From: Sarcocystis neurona
Taxonomy: Eukaryota; Apicomplexa; Conoidasida; Eucoccidiorida; Sarcocystidae
Reading direction: 5' to 3'
Length of the DNA: 64,000 nucleotides
Assembly: GCA_000727475.1 (NCBI GenBank)
Contig: KL647308.1
Coordinates: 1,891,091 to 1,955,090 of the forward strand
This document shows, piece after piece, positions 1-13,400 of the stretch (its first letter is position 1; each line of letters opens with the position of its first letter). A program made the position numbers and the translations under genes. The notes under the pieces were generated by a model, which was given only the letters and a program-made list of their open reading frames with translations, did no database searches and had not been told where the DNA came from.

Positions 1-3
1 GCT

Positions 4-60
4 GCTACTCCTGGTCCCGTCCTTGCTGCTGCTACTCCTGGTCCCGTCCTTGCTGCTGCC
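4..60. repeat. 27-bp tandem repeat, two clean copies
   Basis: The unit starting GCTACTCCTGGTCCCGTC occurs at 4-30 and 31-57 with a 27-bp period. Degenerate copies continue to about 150. The period is a multiple of three, so every reading frame stays open through it. Confidence 0.85.
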
Positions 61-1640
61 GCTCCTGCTGACGCCGTCCCTGCTGCTGCTGCTCCGGGTC
101 CCGTCCTTGTCGCTGCTGGTGCCGTCCCTGCTGCCGCTGCTGGTCTCTGCTGCTGCTGGCGCAGTGGCTGCGGAAACGATGAGCCGCCGCTGCTGTGGAA
201 GTGCTGCTGTCTGCCTGCGGCACTGCCACTGCAGCCCTGGGGTTGCTGCTGCTGGTGCTGCGGAGGAACAGGAGGAGGAGGTGCTGCTGCAGCGTTTTTT
301 CAGCAGAATCGCCGCAGGTTCAGCTGCGGCGACGCAGCACTGCTGCTCCACCTCTGTTGCTGAGACGTTGTTGCTTCCCCAGCGGCAGCAGCAGACACGC
401 AGGGGAGCGACAGCAAACTTTCCTGCGCATGTCTACGACTTAAAAGAGCCACACTCGCCTTCGCCCCAACGGGAAAAAGCCTCTAGACAGACAGAACTGC
501 GCAAGGGCAAGTCTTCCACAGCTTTGCAGCAGCTGCTGCGCATCCCGCTGCCCTGTCGCCCCTGGGGAAACCGCGCCTCTTCTGATAGCACGCAAAGAAC
601 CAAAACTGCCTCTAGACCTACACGAGCGTGTGCGTCTATATTTATATGTGTGTGTGTGTACACATGTATATATATATATATATATATGTGGGAGCTCATA
701 TTTATCTATGCAGACATGCATGCGGCGTTGCAGGAGGGGCGAGAGGTGTTTGAAGACCACGCAGAACGAGGAGCAGCAGAAGCAGCAGCAGCGCCCTGAG
801 GGCGCAGGAGAAGGAAGCGGGCTTGTGTGGGGCAGCAGCCGACTGGCAGTAAAGATGCAGCAGCAGCAGCAGCGCCGTGCGCAGCGTGAGACACATACCC
901 GACGGCAGGAATTCAGCAGCAGCAGCACGAACCAACAGAGGCACCGGCAGCAGACAGGAGCGGCAGCAATACACACGCGGACACACAGAAAGATGGCAGA
1001 GAGCAACTTGTAGACTTCTGCTGGCTGCAGCAATGTAGACACTGCCGTGCGCGCGGTACGTTACAACACCACGCCCCAAGACAGCAGCGCACGTCGATAG
1101 CCGTGCAGAGGAGGAGCAGCGCTGCAGCAGCGGACGCTCGGCCAGTAGCGGCCGCCACAACTGTGACAGGCAGCGGGTGGAAAGCGAAAGAGAGAACTCG
1201 AAGCAAGTGCTGCTGCTCGGTCTCAGAAGAAGAAAAACGGCAGTTGTGCCCGTCGACTGCACCGTTGGGCGGGCGGGCATGCGCAGCAGCCGCAGCAACA
1301 GCAGCAGCAGCCAGCAGAGAAAACGGGAACAAACCGAAAGAGGCAGTAGCACTGCTTCGCGCGGCACACGCGGGCACGGCTCTCTCCTTTTCTGCTCCTC
1401 TTCTCTCCCAGACATGCGTAGCTGTGTGCTTGGTGGACACTCGTACCTGCCTCTCTGTCCATAGTGGAAACATTCCAAGTGGAGCTGATGAACGGCCGTT
1501 GAGGAACCAAGCAGGAGTAGCTAGCCATCAGTAGACTCTCTCAGTCTGCTGCAAGGCTGCTCTCTTCCTCTTTCTGCACGAGAGAGAGACGTATACGCTG
1601 CGGCGGCCGTTGCTGCTGCTGCTGCTGCCGCCTGTGTACG

Positions 1641-1730
1641 GCTGCTGCTTGTACAGCTGCTTGTTGTACTGCTGCTTGTACAGCTGCTTGTTGTACTGCT
1701 GCTTGTACTGCTGCTTGTACTGCTGCTGGT
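1641..1730. repeat. 27-bp minisatellite (CTTGTACAGCTGCTTGTTGTA)-like
   Basis: Alternating CTTGTACAGCTG and CTTGTTGTACTG blocks repeat with a 27-bp period, then shrink to a 12-bp CTTGTACTGCTG unit. On the minus strand this reads as repeated Gln-Gln-Tyr-Lys units, and on the plus strand as Cys/Leu. Confidence 0.8.
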
Positions 1731-2407
1731 GCTGCTGCTGCCTGTGTTCTGCTGCCGCTTGTACGGCTGCTACTTGCGCTGCTGCTGCTGCGCGTGTTCC
1801 GCTGCCGCTTGTCGTGCTGCTATTTGTACTGCTGCTGCCGCGCCTGTTCGGTGGCTGCTGTTGTGCTGCTGCTGCTGGTACTGCTGCTTGCACTGCTACC
1901 ACTTGCACTGCTGTCGCTTGGACTGCTGCTGCTGCTGCCTGTCCTGCGGCTGCTTGCGCTCCTGCAGCAGCCTGCTGCTTCTCTAGGTGGGGGGCCTGCG
2001 GCGGGTGCATCGTGGATCGTTGCTGCCGCTGCCGCTGCTTTTGCTGCTGCTACATCGGCGGCACCTGCTGCTGCTGCTGCCGCTCACGAACAAGCACGGG
2101 TGGAGCTGCTGCTTAACACTCACGACTGCCGCTGTTGCTGCTCGTGCTGCTCTAGCGGCTACTGCTGCTGTTGCCTTTACGTCAGAGGATAGTCGGACAC
2201 GTGGCAGGACATGTATTGCTGCTGCGGCTGCGGCTCTCTGAGATGCTCTTGCTGCTGTTGTCGGTGCTGCTGCTCTGCTGTCGATGCTGCTGCTGGCACT
2301 GGGCTCACACAGACCACCCCGCCCCGGTTCTGTCACAGTTTCTGCTGCTCGTGGAGGTGAACAGTTGTCGCAGCTGTTGCGAGACATGTTGGCTCTGCGA
2401 CTGCCGC

Positions 2408-2570
2408 TAATGTTTCGGCTGCTGGTGTTGTTGTTAATGTTTCGGCTGCTGCTGCTGCTGTTAATGTTTCGGCTGCTGCTGCTGCTAATGCTTCGGTTGC
2501 TGCTGCTGCTGCTAGTGTTCCGGCTGCTGCTGCTACTAGAATTTCGGCTGCTGTTGCTGCTGTTACTGAT
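2408..2570. repeat. 24/27-bp minisatellite with AATGTTTCGGCTGCTG core
   Basis: Six imperfect units share an AATGTTTCGG-like core followed by a variable number of CTG triplets, giving unit lengths of 24 or 27 bp. The minus strand reads Ala-Ala-Glu-Thr/Ile-Leu units. Unit lengths change only by whole triplets. Confidence 0.8.
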
Positions 2571-3628
2571 ACTGAGTTCTCCCCCGTGCTGCCGACGGTG
2601 ATATCTTCCACTACTGCTGCTGCCGCTGCTGTCTGAGCTGCCGCTGCTAGTTCTTCACACATACCTCCTGAGGGAATACGGCTGCTACTACCACCACTTG
2701 GGCTGCTGCTGTTGCACGTGCTGCTGCTACTGCATGAGAGCCATTGCTACTTCTGTCACATCCAGACGATTCTGCTGCTGCTGCTGCGGTGTGTCACGAC
2801 AATGGTCACGCGTCTTTGTAACTCCTGCTACTGCGACGAGGACGCTGCTGTGCCGTCCAGTCTGCTGCTGTTGCTGCAGGCAGGCAGAGAACAGCAGTAA
2901 CTAGTGCTTCTGCCACTTCAGCTAAGTGCTGGATGGCGGCTGCACGCTCTACTGCTGCTGCTGCTGTCCTACACTTTGCTGCTATACCGCTGCTGCTGGC
3001 AGGAAGGCTTCAACAACATGCTCTCCGTCCTGTTCCTGCTGCTATTCTCTCGTTTCCTCTGCTTCCGCTGCCACGTCCCTACCGCTCCTGAGCTGGGCTG
3101 GGCTGAGGGGTGGGCGGGGGCAGACACGTCTCTCGCGGTTGCTCTCCTGCTGCTGTTTTCCTCGCCCTCTGCTCTTCGCGCGCTGCTGCACCTTCTACGG
3201 GAGCGGCTGCCGGCGCGCACGTACCGCATGTTGTTTTCCTCGCTTACGGCTCCTGCTTCAGATCCGCTTTACTGCTGCTGTTGCTGCTGCTCCAGCAGCT
3301 CTTCTGCCAGGCGGTTGCAGCCCGGGAAAGCAAAAGGCTTCACAAAAATACATTTTATGTATACCTACGTGCTGCAGCAGAACTTCACCAGCGCGAATTA
3401 TACGGTAGCGTCCTCCCATGTGTATTAACTGGATATCCCACGTCGCTATCGACCTGACATGCCGCAGAAGGCAGGGTCCTACACACGCCCGTGTGTATAT
3501 TCGTGCACGTTGCAGTATGTGTGACTGCTGCATTTCATAGCAAATACGAAACGCCAAATGCTACTGGATTCGCTAAGGCAGTTCTGTTGCAGAAAAATCC
3601 TCTCTGCATGCGACTGTGGATAACGCAG

Positions 3629-3832
3629 TACTGTGTGTGTGTGTGTGTGTACGTATGTGTACGTATGTGTGTATGGACGTGTGTATGTATGTATGTATGT
3701 ATACGTATGTATGTGTGTATGTATGTGCGTGTGCATGTATGAAAACGTATGTGTGTGTGTGTGTGTACGTATGTATGTATATATATATGTACGTACGTAT
3801 ACGTATGTGTGTGTGTGTGTGTGTTTTTGTAT
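3629..3832. repeat. TG / GTAT microsatellite
   Basis: About 200 bp of alternating TG, GTATGTAC and TATATA blocks (TGTGTG at both ends, GTATGTATGTAT in the middle). Open frames across it in all directions are artefacts of the repeat. Confidence 0.9.
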
Positions 3833-4804
3833 AAATACGTGCCATCATCCTTCAATCTGAAGCAGTGCAAGAAGGGTTTTCGTCTACGCGTATGCACCTG
3901 TATACACCACCCCTTCCCTGCAGCAGCCGTATCAAAAGTGGCAGACTTTGACGTAGTGTAGACGTGCGCAAGGCTCAACTTGGAGCAGCTCGCAGCAAAT
4001 ATCCTGTACAGAGATGCGTGTACGTATACGCGTCCAGATTACCTTGGACCCAGGGGGACTGCTGCAACAGAGAGACTCGAAAACTTCTGCTTCGCAGCAG
4101 GTGTTGGTGTGTGGGGAAAGGCACGCGCGCGGGTCACGTGACCTGTCTGCATTAGGTGGAAAGATATATATATATATACGCACATGTTCATATGTGTGTG
4201 TGTGCGTGTGGAAGTGCATATATTCGTCGTACGTAGAAAGAGACACAGACATACACACACACACACAAACTTTGCGTGTCTGCATAGGTGAATTGATAGA
4301 TAAATAGACTATCATACTTGTGACTGTGCGCGTATGTGTGTGTGTGTGTGTGAGGGCGTATATCCACCAGAGAGAGACATAGCGCGACATAGACAGAAAT
4401 AAAGAGCGAATGTAGACACCCACAGCAGACACGTGTATACATATACAACAGAAGAAGATCGCCAGTGGACACGGTGTTTGCCTTTTCTTTCTTGACTGAC
4501 TCTTCGTTGCAACACGACTTCTCCTACTACAGCCACGTGTCTCCGTACGACTTCTAGAAAAGACCCGGCAGAACAGCGAAGGCAGCAGTAGCAACGAATT
4601 CATCATTCCTCCTTGGCATCTGCGGTCCTTTCACATCACCCCCCTGCCAGCGACGCTGCTGCACGTGCTGCTCTTGCTGCTGCTGGCGCTGCTCCTGCTG
4701 CCAGTGCTGCTACTGCGGTGAATACTGCTGTTGCTGCTAGTAGTGCTATTGCTGCTAGTACCACTGCTGTTGCTGCTGCTAGCGTTGCTGCTGCTCCTAC
4801 TAGT

Positions 4805-5215
4805 GTTGCTGCTGTTACCGCTAGGGCTGCTGCTAGGACTGCTGCTAGGGCTGCTGCTAGGACTGCTGCTAGGGCTGCTGCTAGGACCGCTGCTAGAGCT
4901 GCTGCTAGGACTGCTGCTAGGGCTGCTGCTAGGGCTGCTGCTAGGACGCTGCTAGAGCTGCTGCTAGGACTGCTGCTAGGGCTGCTGCTAGGGCTGCTGC
5001 TAGGACTGCTGCTAGGGCTGCTGCTAGGACTGCTGCTAGGGCTGCTGCTAGGGCTGCTGCTAGTGTTGCTTCTAGTGCTGCTGCTTATGCTGCTGCTAGC
5101 GCTGCTGCTCGTGTTGCTTCTAGTGCTGCTGCTTGTGCTGCTGCTAGCGCTACTGCTAGTGCTGCTGCTACTACTGCTCCTGCTACTACTGCTGCTGCTA
5201 GTTCTGCTGCTTCTA
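4805..5215. repeat. 12/24-bp minisatellite of GCTGCTGCTAGG
   Basis: The 12-mer GCTGCTGCTAGG alternates with GCTGCTGCTAGGA-type variants to make a 24-bp higher-order unit from about 4820 to 5075. It then decays into GCTGCTGCTAGT/GCTTCTAGTGCT forms up to about 5215. The plus strand reads Ala-Ala-Ala-Arg or Leu-Leu-Leu-Gly; the minus strand reads Ala-Ala-Ala-Leu or Ser-Ser-Ser-Pro. One frame on each strand is closed by a TAG in every unit. Confidence 0.9.
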
Positions 5216-7427
5216 GTAACGCTGCTATTTGTACTGCTGCTGCTGCTGTTGCTAGTGCCCGGCGGCTGCTGTTGCTAGTGTCCGGCTGCTGCTGTTGGTA
5301 GTGCACGGCTGCTGCTGCACCTGCGGCAGTGCTGCACGCGTTCAGGCAGCACCGCATGCAGTCCTGAGTCACCAGGGACCGCAGTTTTCCACAGATTACG
5401 AACGGGCTCACATTGGGACTCCTGCTGCTGCTGTCGCTCTCTGACTGGTGCTGCTGCTGCCGTCAGCGGGAGGGCTGCTGCGGCTGATACTGCTGTGTGC
5501 CTGCTTTGCCTCTGCTGCGCCCGTTGCTGCTGCTGCAGCTTGCGCGCACACGGACAACCAGGGTCGCGTGCAGTAGGGCTGCTTGAACGGGAGAGAGCCC
5601 TGCCTTCCTCGCGCCTAATCATACGCCGCAACTTCGTATGCTTCTTCTCTTGCACCAGGACCGTCCCCGGCAGCAGACACGTCTGCACTTAAATCTGCGT
5701 GGATATGTTCATACGTATGGAGAAGAGGTGTGTGCCTGCTAGGGAGGTATTAGTCTAGGATAGGCTCCTGCTGTTGCTGCAACAGGAAAAAACAGCTGCT
5801 GCTGCCTCCCGAGAGAGACGTGCGACACAGGAGAAGCGTCCCCGCAGCAGCAGCAGTCGCGCAGCCGAAGCAGCCCCGGCTGCCAGTGCAGCCCGAGAAG
5901 CAGCAGCAGTTGCAGCAAGAGCAGCAGCAAGGGCAGCAGCAACTGCGGCAGGCCTTAATAGCACGGCAGCAGCAATCGACCGCGGCGGCCGCACTGCTGA
6001 CGATGTTGCTTGGCGTGGGAGGGGCGGTGGCATGCACGGTAGCCGCGGGAGGTGTCGCGGTGTCTGAGTCTCTACGCAGGGGGGTACGTACACCCGAACG
6101 CTAGCAGCAGCAGCAGCACTCGAAGACGGATGCATAAGACGGAGAAGGAAGTTTCTCGAATAGAAAGAACACCTTCTCGGGTCTGCTGCGTACCTGTCAC
6201 TTCTTTGTCCCCTCTTCTTCTTCCGCCAGTCGGGACAGCGGAGAAGCAGCAGCAGCAGCACCTGCAGCTGCGCTGTTTCCCTGAAGGTGTAGCAGCGTTT
6301 GCCTTCTTTCTTTCTCCTGCAGCACAACTAGAGCGTCCCTCTGTCTCTCTTCTTCTGTTCTCCCTTTCCCATATCCATCTTCTATAGTGTGCAACCGCTG
6401 CTGCTCCACCGCTGCTGCCGCTGCTCCGCCGCCGCTGCTGCTGCCGCCATCGCAAGCGGAATGTGCCCTGTCAACGACGATATTGCTGCGCGGCTGTATC
6501 GGTGCTGCCTCACTTTTTTATTCTTTCTGTTGCGCGCTGTTTCATCTCGTTGTTGCTTCCCGCGTCTGTCTACGCTGCAGCAGCTGCTGCCCGTTGGTGC
6601 TGCTGCCGATGGGCGCGCCTCCGCTGCTGGTGCTACGCCTCTCCTGGGCTGCTGCTGCTGCTGCCGGGCTTCCACTCTGCCGCTGCTTGCGGGAGTTCTT
6701 CCCTTTTAAATTGCACCTCTCACTGCCGCGTTTCTTGACTGGCCCGCGCTTTCGGCGTTCTGTTGGCTTGCGCAGCGCCGCTGCTGCCGCCCCTGCCTGT
6801 TGCATGCAGCAGGCATGCACACGTTTTTTTTTCCCTGCTGCAATACTGGGCAGCCCCTCTTGTTGCGGAAGTGTTCTGCAGCCAGCCGCAGCTTGTGCGT
6901 ATGCTTTTGTATGTTTACTATCCTGTATATATGTGGGCCTGCCGCTGCTGCTGGAGTGCTGCCGCGGGCTCCAGGCACGCATCTAGGGACTCCTCTAAGA
7001 CGACAATAGCAGCGGGTACTTCTCTCTGTCTCTCCCTGCTGCTGACGACAGTAGCACCAGGTGCCTCTCTCTCTCCCTGCTGCTGCTTTGCCGGTATTGC
7101 TGCACTGCGAGCGCTGCACTGCCCTCTTCCCGCCTCCTCGAAGCAGCAGCAGCAGCAGCGCAGGTGAGGTGTCTCACAGACGTGCTGCAGCAGCGGAACA
7201 TTAGCAACAGCAGCAGCAGCAGCGGGCCTCTGTAGCAGCCGGTTAGCAGCCTGAGAGCGCGCTCGCTAGCGAGCCGAGGGGCCGCAGCCGCCGACACATG
7301 CGGCAGCAGCGGCAGCGACAGCGGTCCCGGCAAGAAACTGGCGCCAGCAGCTGCTGTTGCAAGGGCTGCTGTCGCGCAGCAGCAGGCGTAATGACAGCTG
7401 CAGCACGGGCGGCAGCCGGAGCGCAAG

Positions 7428-10400
7428 ATGACAGGTGATTTGTCGTTGCCTGCGGCCGCAAAGGCGGCGGGAGCGGCCTCGCTGCTGCTGCTTCTCGAAA
7501 ACAGCTGCACGCGGGAAGCCACGCAGCTTTTGCGTGGGGCGTTGCTATCAGTAGCAGCTTCTGTGGACGCGTGTCTCGAAGGCGAGCAGCAGCAGCAGCA
7601 GCCAGTGCTGCTGCCTCCTCTGGCGACTCTACAGGCGCTGCTTCGTGCGCTGGTTTCTAAGCAACAGCAGCAGCAGCGTCGTTGCGTCGACGACTTCCCG
7701 TATCAACTGCTCTTCAACACGTCCTGCGGCAGCAGCAAGGAGGACGGCGACGTGGGGCCACGCTGCTGCGTCCCTAGCAGCAGTAGCAGCCCGAGAAGTG
7801 CGACGAGGAGGAGAAGAAGCAGCAGCAGCGAGGGGTCGAGCAGAACCACCAGCAGCAGCAGAAGCAAGGCTGCCTCAGCAGCGAATTTCCTCAGAGAAAG
7901 CGTCGGTCGAGACCGTGCGGCCGCTTTGCTGCCCCTGCTGCCGTTCGCTGTAAAACTTCAAACAGTGCGGCGGCAGCCGCTGCCTCGCGCCTTCCGCGAT
8001 TATGTGGGGTGCTGCTGGCGGCAGCTGCCACCGCAGCAGCCATCCTCTTTTGCCCTTCGCTGCTGCTGCTGTGGGGCCACCTGCTGTACCCGCTGCGGCG
8101 AGTTCACGCTGGTCGTCTCCTCCCCTTCCTCTTCGTTCCCTCAGTTCTCCTGTTCGTCCAGCTCTTTTCCTCGCTTCTCGTCCGCCTCTGCAGCAGCAGC
8201 AGCAGCTCAACGGCCTGCATCTGTCCACGTCTCTGCTCTTGGCTCTGCTGCTGCTGCGCTGCTGCCGGCTGCCTGGCGACCGAAACTGCCGCTGCTGCAA
8301 GGTGCCGCCCCTGCAGCAGCAGGTGACCTCAGAGGAGGACGAGGAGGAGAAGATGAACGTGCTGCTGCTGCTGGTGGTGCGACTGCTCTTGTTGCAGGCT
8401 CTGTCAACGAGCTATCCTCCTGCTTTTCGGTGCCGCCGTTTTATCTGCTGCTGCCGCCGCTGCAGCTGCTGCTAGTTGCCGCGGGACCTGAGGTGTTCCT
8501 CGTCAGCTGCCTTGCTGCTGGGGAGGTCGCTGCGCCTGTTCGTCTGCACCGGTTCCCTTCCGAAGTTGTATCTGCTGCGCTGATGCCAGTACCGCCGCTG
8601 CTGCTGCCTGCTGCTGCTTCCCATCTCCTCTGTATTCTCACGCTGCGTGCGCTGCATTTCTTCGCTGTCTTCCTCACCCCACAGCAGCAGCAGCAGACAC
8701 CGCAGGGGATTGGTGCTGCAGGCGAAGGCGGGGCGCTGCTGGTGACGCTGTTGCCGCCCGGCCGATCCACAGCAGGAAGCAGCTTCTCTGCTGCAGGAAC
8801 TGTAGCAACTGCTTCTTCTTCTGCTTCTCGGCGCAGCAGCAGCTGCTGCTGCACCGTCGCTGCTGTCAGCGTTGAGCCGCTGGTGGCGCTGACGGCGCAG
8901 TTGCCGTCTTCGCTGGTGCTCCGGTTGCAGGCCCTGCGGTGGCGCATGCAGCAGCAGGTGCTGCAGCAGGCCCGCAGCAGCAGCAGCAGTCCCACACCCT
9001 TCTCCTGCACTAGTCTGCGGCCGCTCAATATTTTAACAGCAACTTCCAGGGGTCGGCTGCTGCTCGCGTCGCCCCCGGGCCCACGCTGCTCCTCTTGCGA
9101 GCTGCTGCAGCAGCAGCGCGAACAACAGACGGCCACTGACGCCGCTGCGTCTGCTGATGCAGCGCTGCAGCAGCCCGAGGGTGAAATCTTCGAAGTGCTG
9201 CTCTTTCAAACGCATGCAACCCTCCGCCAGGTGCCACTGCTCTGCAGCGTCGCAGCTGCTTCGGTGCCGCGGCAACGAGACGCAGCAACAGCAAGACAAG
9301 GAAAAAGCAGGGTGTCCCGTCTCCCTCCGGTGCTCGCTGGAGAGCGCGGGGTAAAACTGCTGCGGTGCTGCTGCACCGGCGACTACTTGATAGCAGTCGA
9401 CGATGCCGACGGTGTCTACGTCTTCCAAACGCAGCAGCAGCAACAGCAGGAGCAGCAACAGCGGAAGCAGCAACAGCAGGAGCAGCAACAGGAGCAGCAG
9501 CACGATGTCGACTGGCGGTCGGCAGATTTCCGCAGCCCGCGGACGGTTCCGAGTTCTTCCTGCGGCAGCAGCAGCGACACCAGCAGCAGCAGAGGCATGG
9601 AAGGGAGAGACGGACAGAGTTGGGTGCAGAAGTTTTTGTGGGGTGCAGCTGTTGGACGTCCTGCCGTCTGCGACAGTCTCAACCACTCGTAAGATCAAAA
9701 ATTATCACATTCTGCTGCATCTGTTCCTGCCGTTGCTTCGGCTCCTGCTGTCCCTCTGCCGTACTGAGCCGTCGAAACGGCTCACGTTGCTGCCCTCTCA
9801 CCGGTGCTTGTCTGCTGCTCTTGACGCTGTTTCGCTCCCGTGCGTGGCTCCTCTGCTGCTGCTGCTATTGCAGGCTCGTGTTCCGCTGTTTCTGCCGGGT
9901 TGCTGGGCTGCTGCTGGATTGCCGGGCTGCTGCTTTTCTCGCGCTGTGACTTGCATGCGCACGGGTGCAGGGGGGTCGGTGTCGCTGCTGTGTTGCTGTT
10001 GCTGCTGTTTCGTTTGGCTCTGCAGGGTTCCTGAAGAGGACGCAACGACAGGAGGAGCAGCGCAGCAGCAGCAGGAGACTGCGTCAAGCATTAGTTCTCT
10101 CTTGCCGTCGTGCTGCTGCTGCTGCCCTGACGACAGCAGCAGCAGCTCTTCATGCGGCGCGCACTTCGTTTCCCGTGAAGCGTATGTGGAGGCAGTTGCT
10201 GCTGCTGGAGCTGCAGATGCTTCCTGTGTCTCTGCCTTTCCGTCCACAGCGTCCCGTTCCTGCGGCAGCAGCAGCAGCGGCTCCGTCGCGACCACAGCAG
10301 CAGCGGCAGACGGCGGCGCGCAGTTTCTCACCCCACGCACTGCTGCTGCTGCAGCACCTCTGCGCACCCCCCCGCTGGACTCTTCTGCGCTGCTCTGCCT

Positions 10401-13400
10401 CGCGTACCTCCCTGCAGCGGCCTGGCGGCGGCAGCAGCCAAACTTTCAGCAGCAGCAGCAGCATGTGGAAGGCCTAGAAGCAGCAGCAGCAGCCCCGTAC
10501 GTCGTAGACGTAGCCGCCTCTGTTTCTCCTAGCGATACGTTGCATGTGTCTCTGACCACCTCCTACGGAGACCGCGTGACGCTGCGTTTAGTCGACGCAT
10601 CAGCAGCAGCAACGTCCCCGTCCTCCTCTCGCTGCTACTTCTCTTCCTCGTCGTTTGGGTCCACACCTCTGTCTGCTGCTGCTGCTTCATCTTCTTCCGC
10701 GCCGCTCCTGCGCTGCGCGCTGAAAGTCATTGCCCTGCTCCCCGCACCTGCATGTGTTGCTGCTGCCGCTGTTGCAGACAACCGGGCAGCAGGCGACCGA
10801 GAGGACACAGCAGCAAGTGCTGCTGATTCTCCGTCGCATGCAGAAGATGAGGAAGCTACTGCTGCCGCGGTGGCAGCGGCGGTGCGTCTCTGTCTCTTCG
10901 AAAGCGGCGGTAGACAGCTCTGCGTCTGCAGCAACTGCTGCAGCAGCAGCAGCAAACTCTGGTCGAAGAGCAGCGGCAGCAGCGTCTTCGATAGCGTCTT
11001 CTGTACTCTCACCTGCTGCACCTACTACAGCAACGGCATGCATATGTACGTTCCGTTTGCCGCTGCCGCTGCTTCTGCTGCGTCCGCTTCCCCCGGTCTT
11101 CCTTCTGGTGCTGCTGGCGTGCCGGCAGTGCTGTCGCTGCGCGTCACGCTTCCTGCTGCTGCTGCTGAGGACGGGCCGACAGCAGCGCAGCAGCACCGCC
11201 CGTTCTTCGTTTCTTCCTGCGTTTGTCTGTCGCTGCCTGCAGCACCTGTCGCTGCCACTGAGCTGCAGCTGCTGCAGAACTTCACGACAGATGGCAGCAG
11301 CAGCAGCAGCTTCGCTGCCGATTCTCTTGAAGGACTGCCCCCTCTGTTGAATGGCCACGCATGCGTGCAGCAGCAGCAGCAACTCGCTGCGGCTGCTACA
11401 TCTCTTGCTGCTGCTGCAACTGCCGTTGCACGGCCCGCTGCTGGTGATGCTGCTGCTGCCACGGGCAGCGATGAGGCGCAGCTGTCTTCCCGGCTGCTGC
11501 TGGTGGCGCTGCAGGACGAGATGCTGCTGCTGTCGGTCTGCCGGGTGCGTACAGCGCCGGATTCCTTGCAGCAGCCAGCAGATAGCAACACCAGCAGCAG
11601 CGGGGACGGAGAGCCGTGCATATACGCGAGCTCTCCTGCCGCAGCAGCAGTTGCAGGAGGCGATTTGACGTGGGCGTTAGAGCACTGCGATGCAGCCCTG
11701 GCAGCAGCAGCAGCAGCCTCGCGTACAGCAGCTGCCGTTCCGGCTGCTGCAGCCATAAAACTTGCTGCTGCTGCGGGGTTCACGCTGAAGACGCAGCAGC
11801 AGCTGCTCGCCAACGCCTACGTAACCGACTGCATCGCGCCGCCACCGCTGCCGTTTGCTGCTGCCTGGTCGCCGCAGCTGTGGACCTGCTTCGTTGAACT
11901 GACGGCGCAGCAGCAGCGGCAGCAGCAGCGTCTAAATGCGCTGCGCAGTGCTGCCTCAGAAGTAGAACCAGCAGCAGCAGCAACACTACGGGGAGAAGGC
12001 AGGGGCCAAAAGGAGCAGCAGCAACAGCAGCTGCCTTCTGCTGCCGACAGTGGGACTGCCCCGGGGTTCCGAGGAATCAACACCGGCGAACGCATGCAGA
12101 AGAAATATGCGGCCCAGGGGACCCTGCTGCCTGCTGCTGCAGCTGGCGGTGCTGCCCACGTGTTGCCCCTGCTGCTGCAACAGCGCAAGCGACACGCGCA
12201 AGTGTTCGAGCGACGCTTCAACCTGTCGCTACAGGGACAAGAAGATGGTGGTGCGGACAGCAGCAGCAACAACAGCAGCGCGAGATACACGAGCAGCAGC
12301 AGCGGGTCTTGGCGGCGCGGAGGAGTGGGGCCGGGAGCAGCCGAGGCGATGCGGAAAGCAGCAGCTCCTTGGCTGCAAGGGCTGGCAGCAGCTGCGGCTC
12401 TGCTGCTGCGCGACTTGCTCCGGAAGCCCATATGCAGCGTCAGCGTCAACGTGAGGAGTTTCTCTTTGCCTCTTGCAAGCCCGTTCTTCTAAAAGCAGAC
12501 ACACATGCCATCGCCTGCCACAAAGACGTGTTACCCCTGTAATTCTGTCTCTATGCGACTCCCAGATATGTACATATATATCTATATACATATATGCTCA
12601 TACGTACTTCTCTCTATATACGCACATATATATATACATATATATATACATACATATATATACATATATATATATCCTTTTCTCTGTCTCTCTCTATATA
12701 TAGACGTGTGCTGCTGTCTCAGTCTCTTTCTGTCTATATATAGATGTACTTTCCTCCCTATATATATACAGATATGTTCACTGTCTCCCCCAGGTATTTA
12801 CATATCCATATACGTGCATCTCTCTGTGTGTATATATATATACTTCTGTCCGTCTCTCTATACGCGTATACTTGCCGCTCCACTCTCTCTCCGTACATAT
12901 ATGAATGCATGCGGTATGTATTCTCTCGCCATACATACCGCGTCTGTCGTCGCTGTTGTAAAAGATGCAGCTCCTGCGGGTGGTGGGAGCTGCTGCTGCT
13001 CTCTGCTCGACGCGTTGTATTTCTATTAACGTAGATATATATATATATATAAGTAGACAACCTCTCTTTTGTATCTACACTAGTCTATGTATATATATGT
13101 ATTCATATGTATATAGGGAGAGAGACAGCCTCTTTCTTGTCTTTTTTGTGGATCGTCGAAGCCGCGGCGAGTTGAGTAGTTTCTTCTGCAGCCGCTCGCT
13201 TCTAAGTTGTTTTTCTATAAAAGAGACGCACCGACGCAGATACGTGAGATGCGCGAGTTGCGGTGTACGTACACCGTCTTCGTCGACAGGTGGATGCATG
13301 TACTTTCTCTTTGCTAGTGTACAGGTGCATGCGTCTTGTCGACTGGAGAGAGTCTCCTCCTAACGCGTTGCAACGAGAAGACGCTGCTGCAGGCGCACAC

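Larger units (their letters stand above)
1..7427. other. CTG/CAG-rich low-complexity region, no gene callable
   Basis: The region is dominated by CTG triplets on the + strand, with CAG blocks at about 780-960, 1260-1320, 5840-5990 and 7140-7260. Open reading frames exist in nearly every frame, but they are poly-Leu, poly-Cys or poly-Ala strings produced by the triplets. The minus strand between 1528 and 5411 gives Ala/Gln/Ser/Val-rich stretches of the kind Eimeria genes do encode, for example near 2333-2662 and 5085-5411. A repeat-bearing minus-strand gene is therefore possible, but I see no conserved domain, signal peptide or convincing splice pair. A TA microsatellite lies at 665-686 and several minisatellites are listed separately. 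Confidence 0.6.

Noticed and set aside
3629..3832. Open frames in both directions over 60-140 codons
   Set aside because: Pure consequence of the TG/GTAT microsatellite.
23..6400. Many open frames of poly-Leu, poly-Cys and poly-Ala
   Set aside because: They follow directly from CTG/CAG triplets, which keep several frames open at once. No domain or splice structure supports any of them.
9403..10025. Continuous open frame joining the first two nucleoporin exons in another frame
   Set aside because: The GTAAGA donor at 9689 and the CTGCAG acceptor at 10025 restore phase exactly, and the read-through sequence is Leu/Cys-rich.
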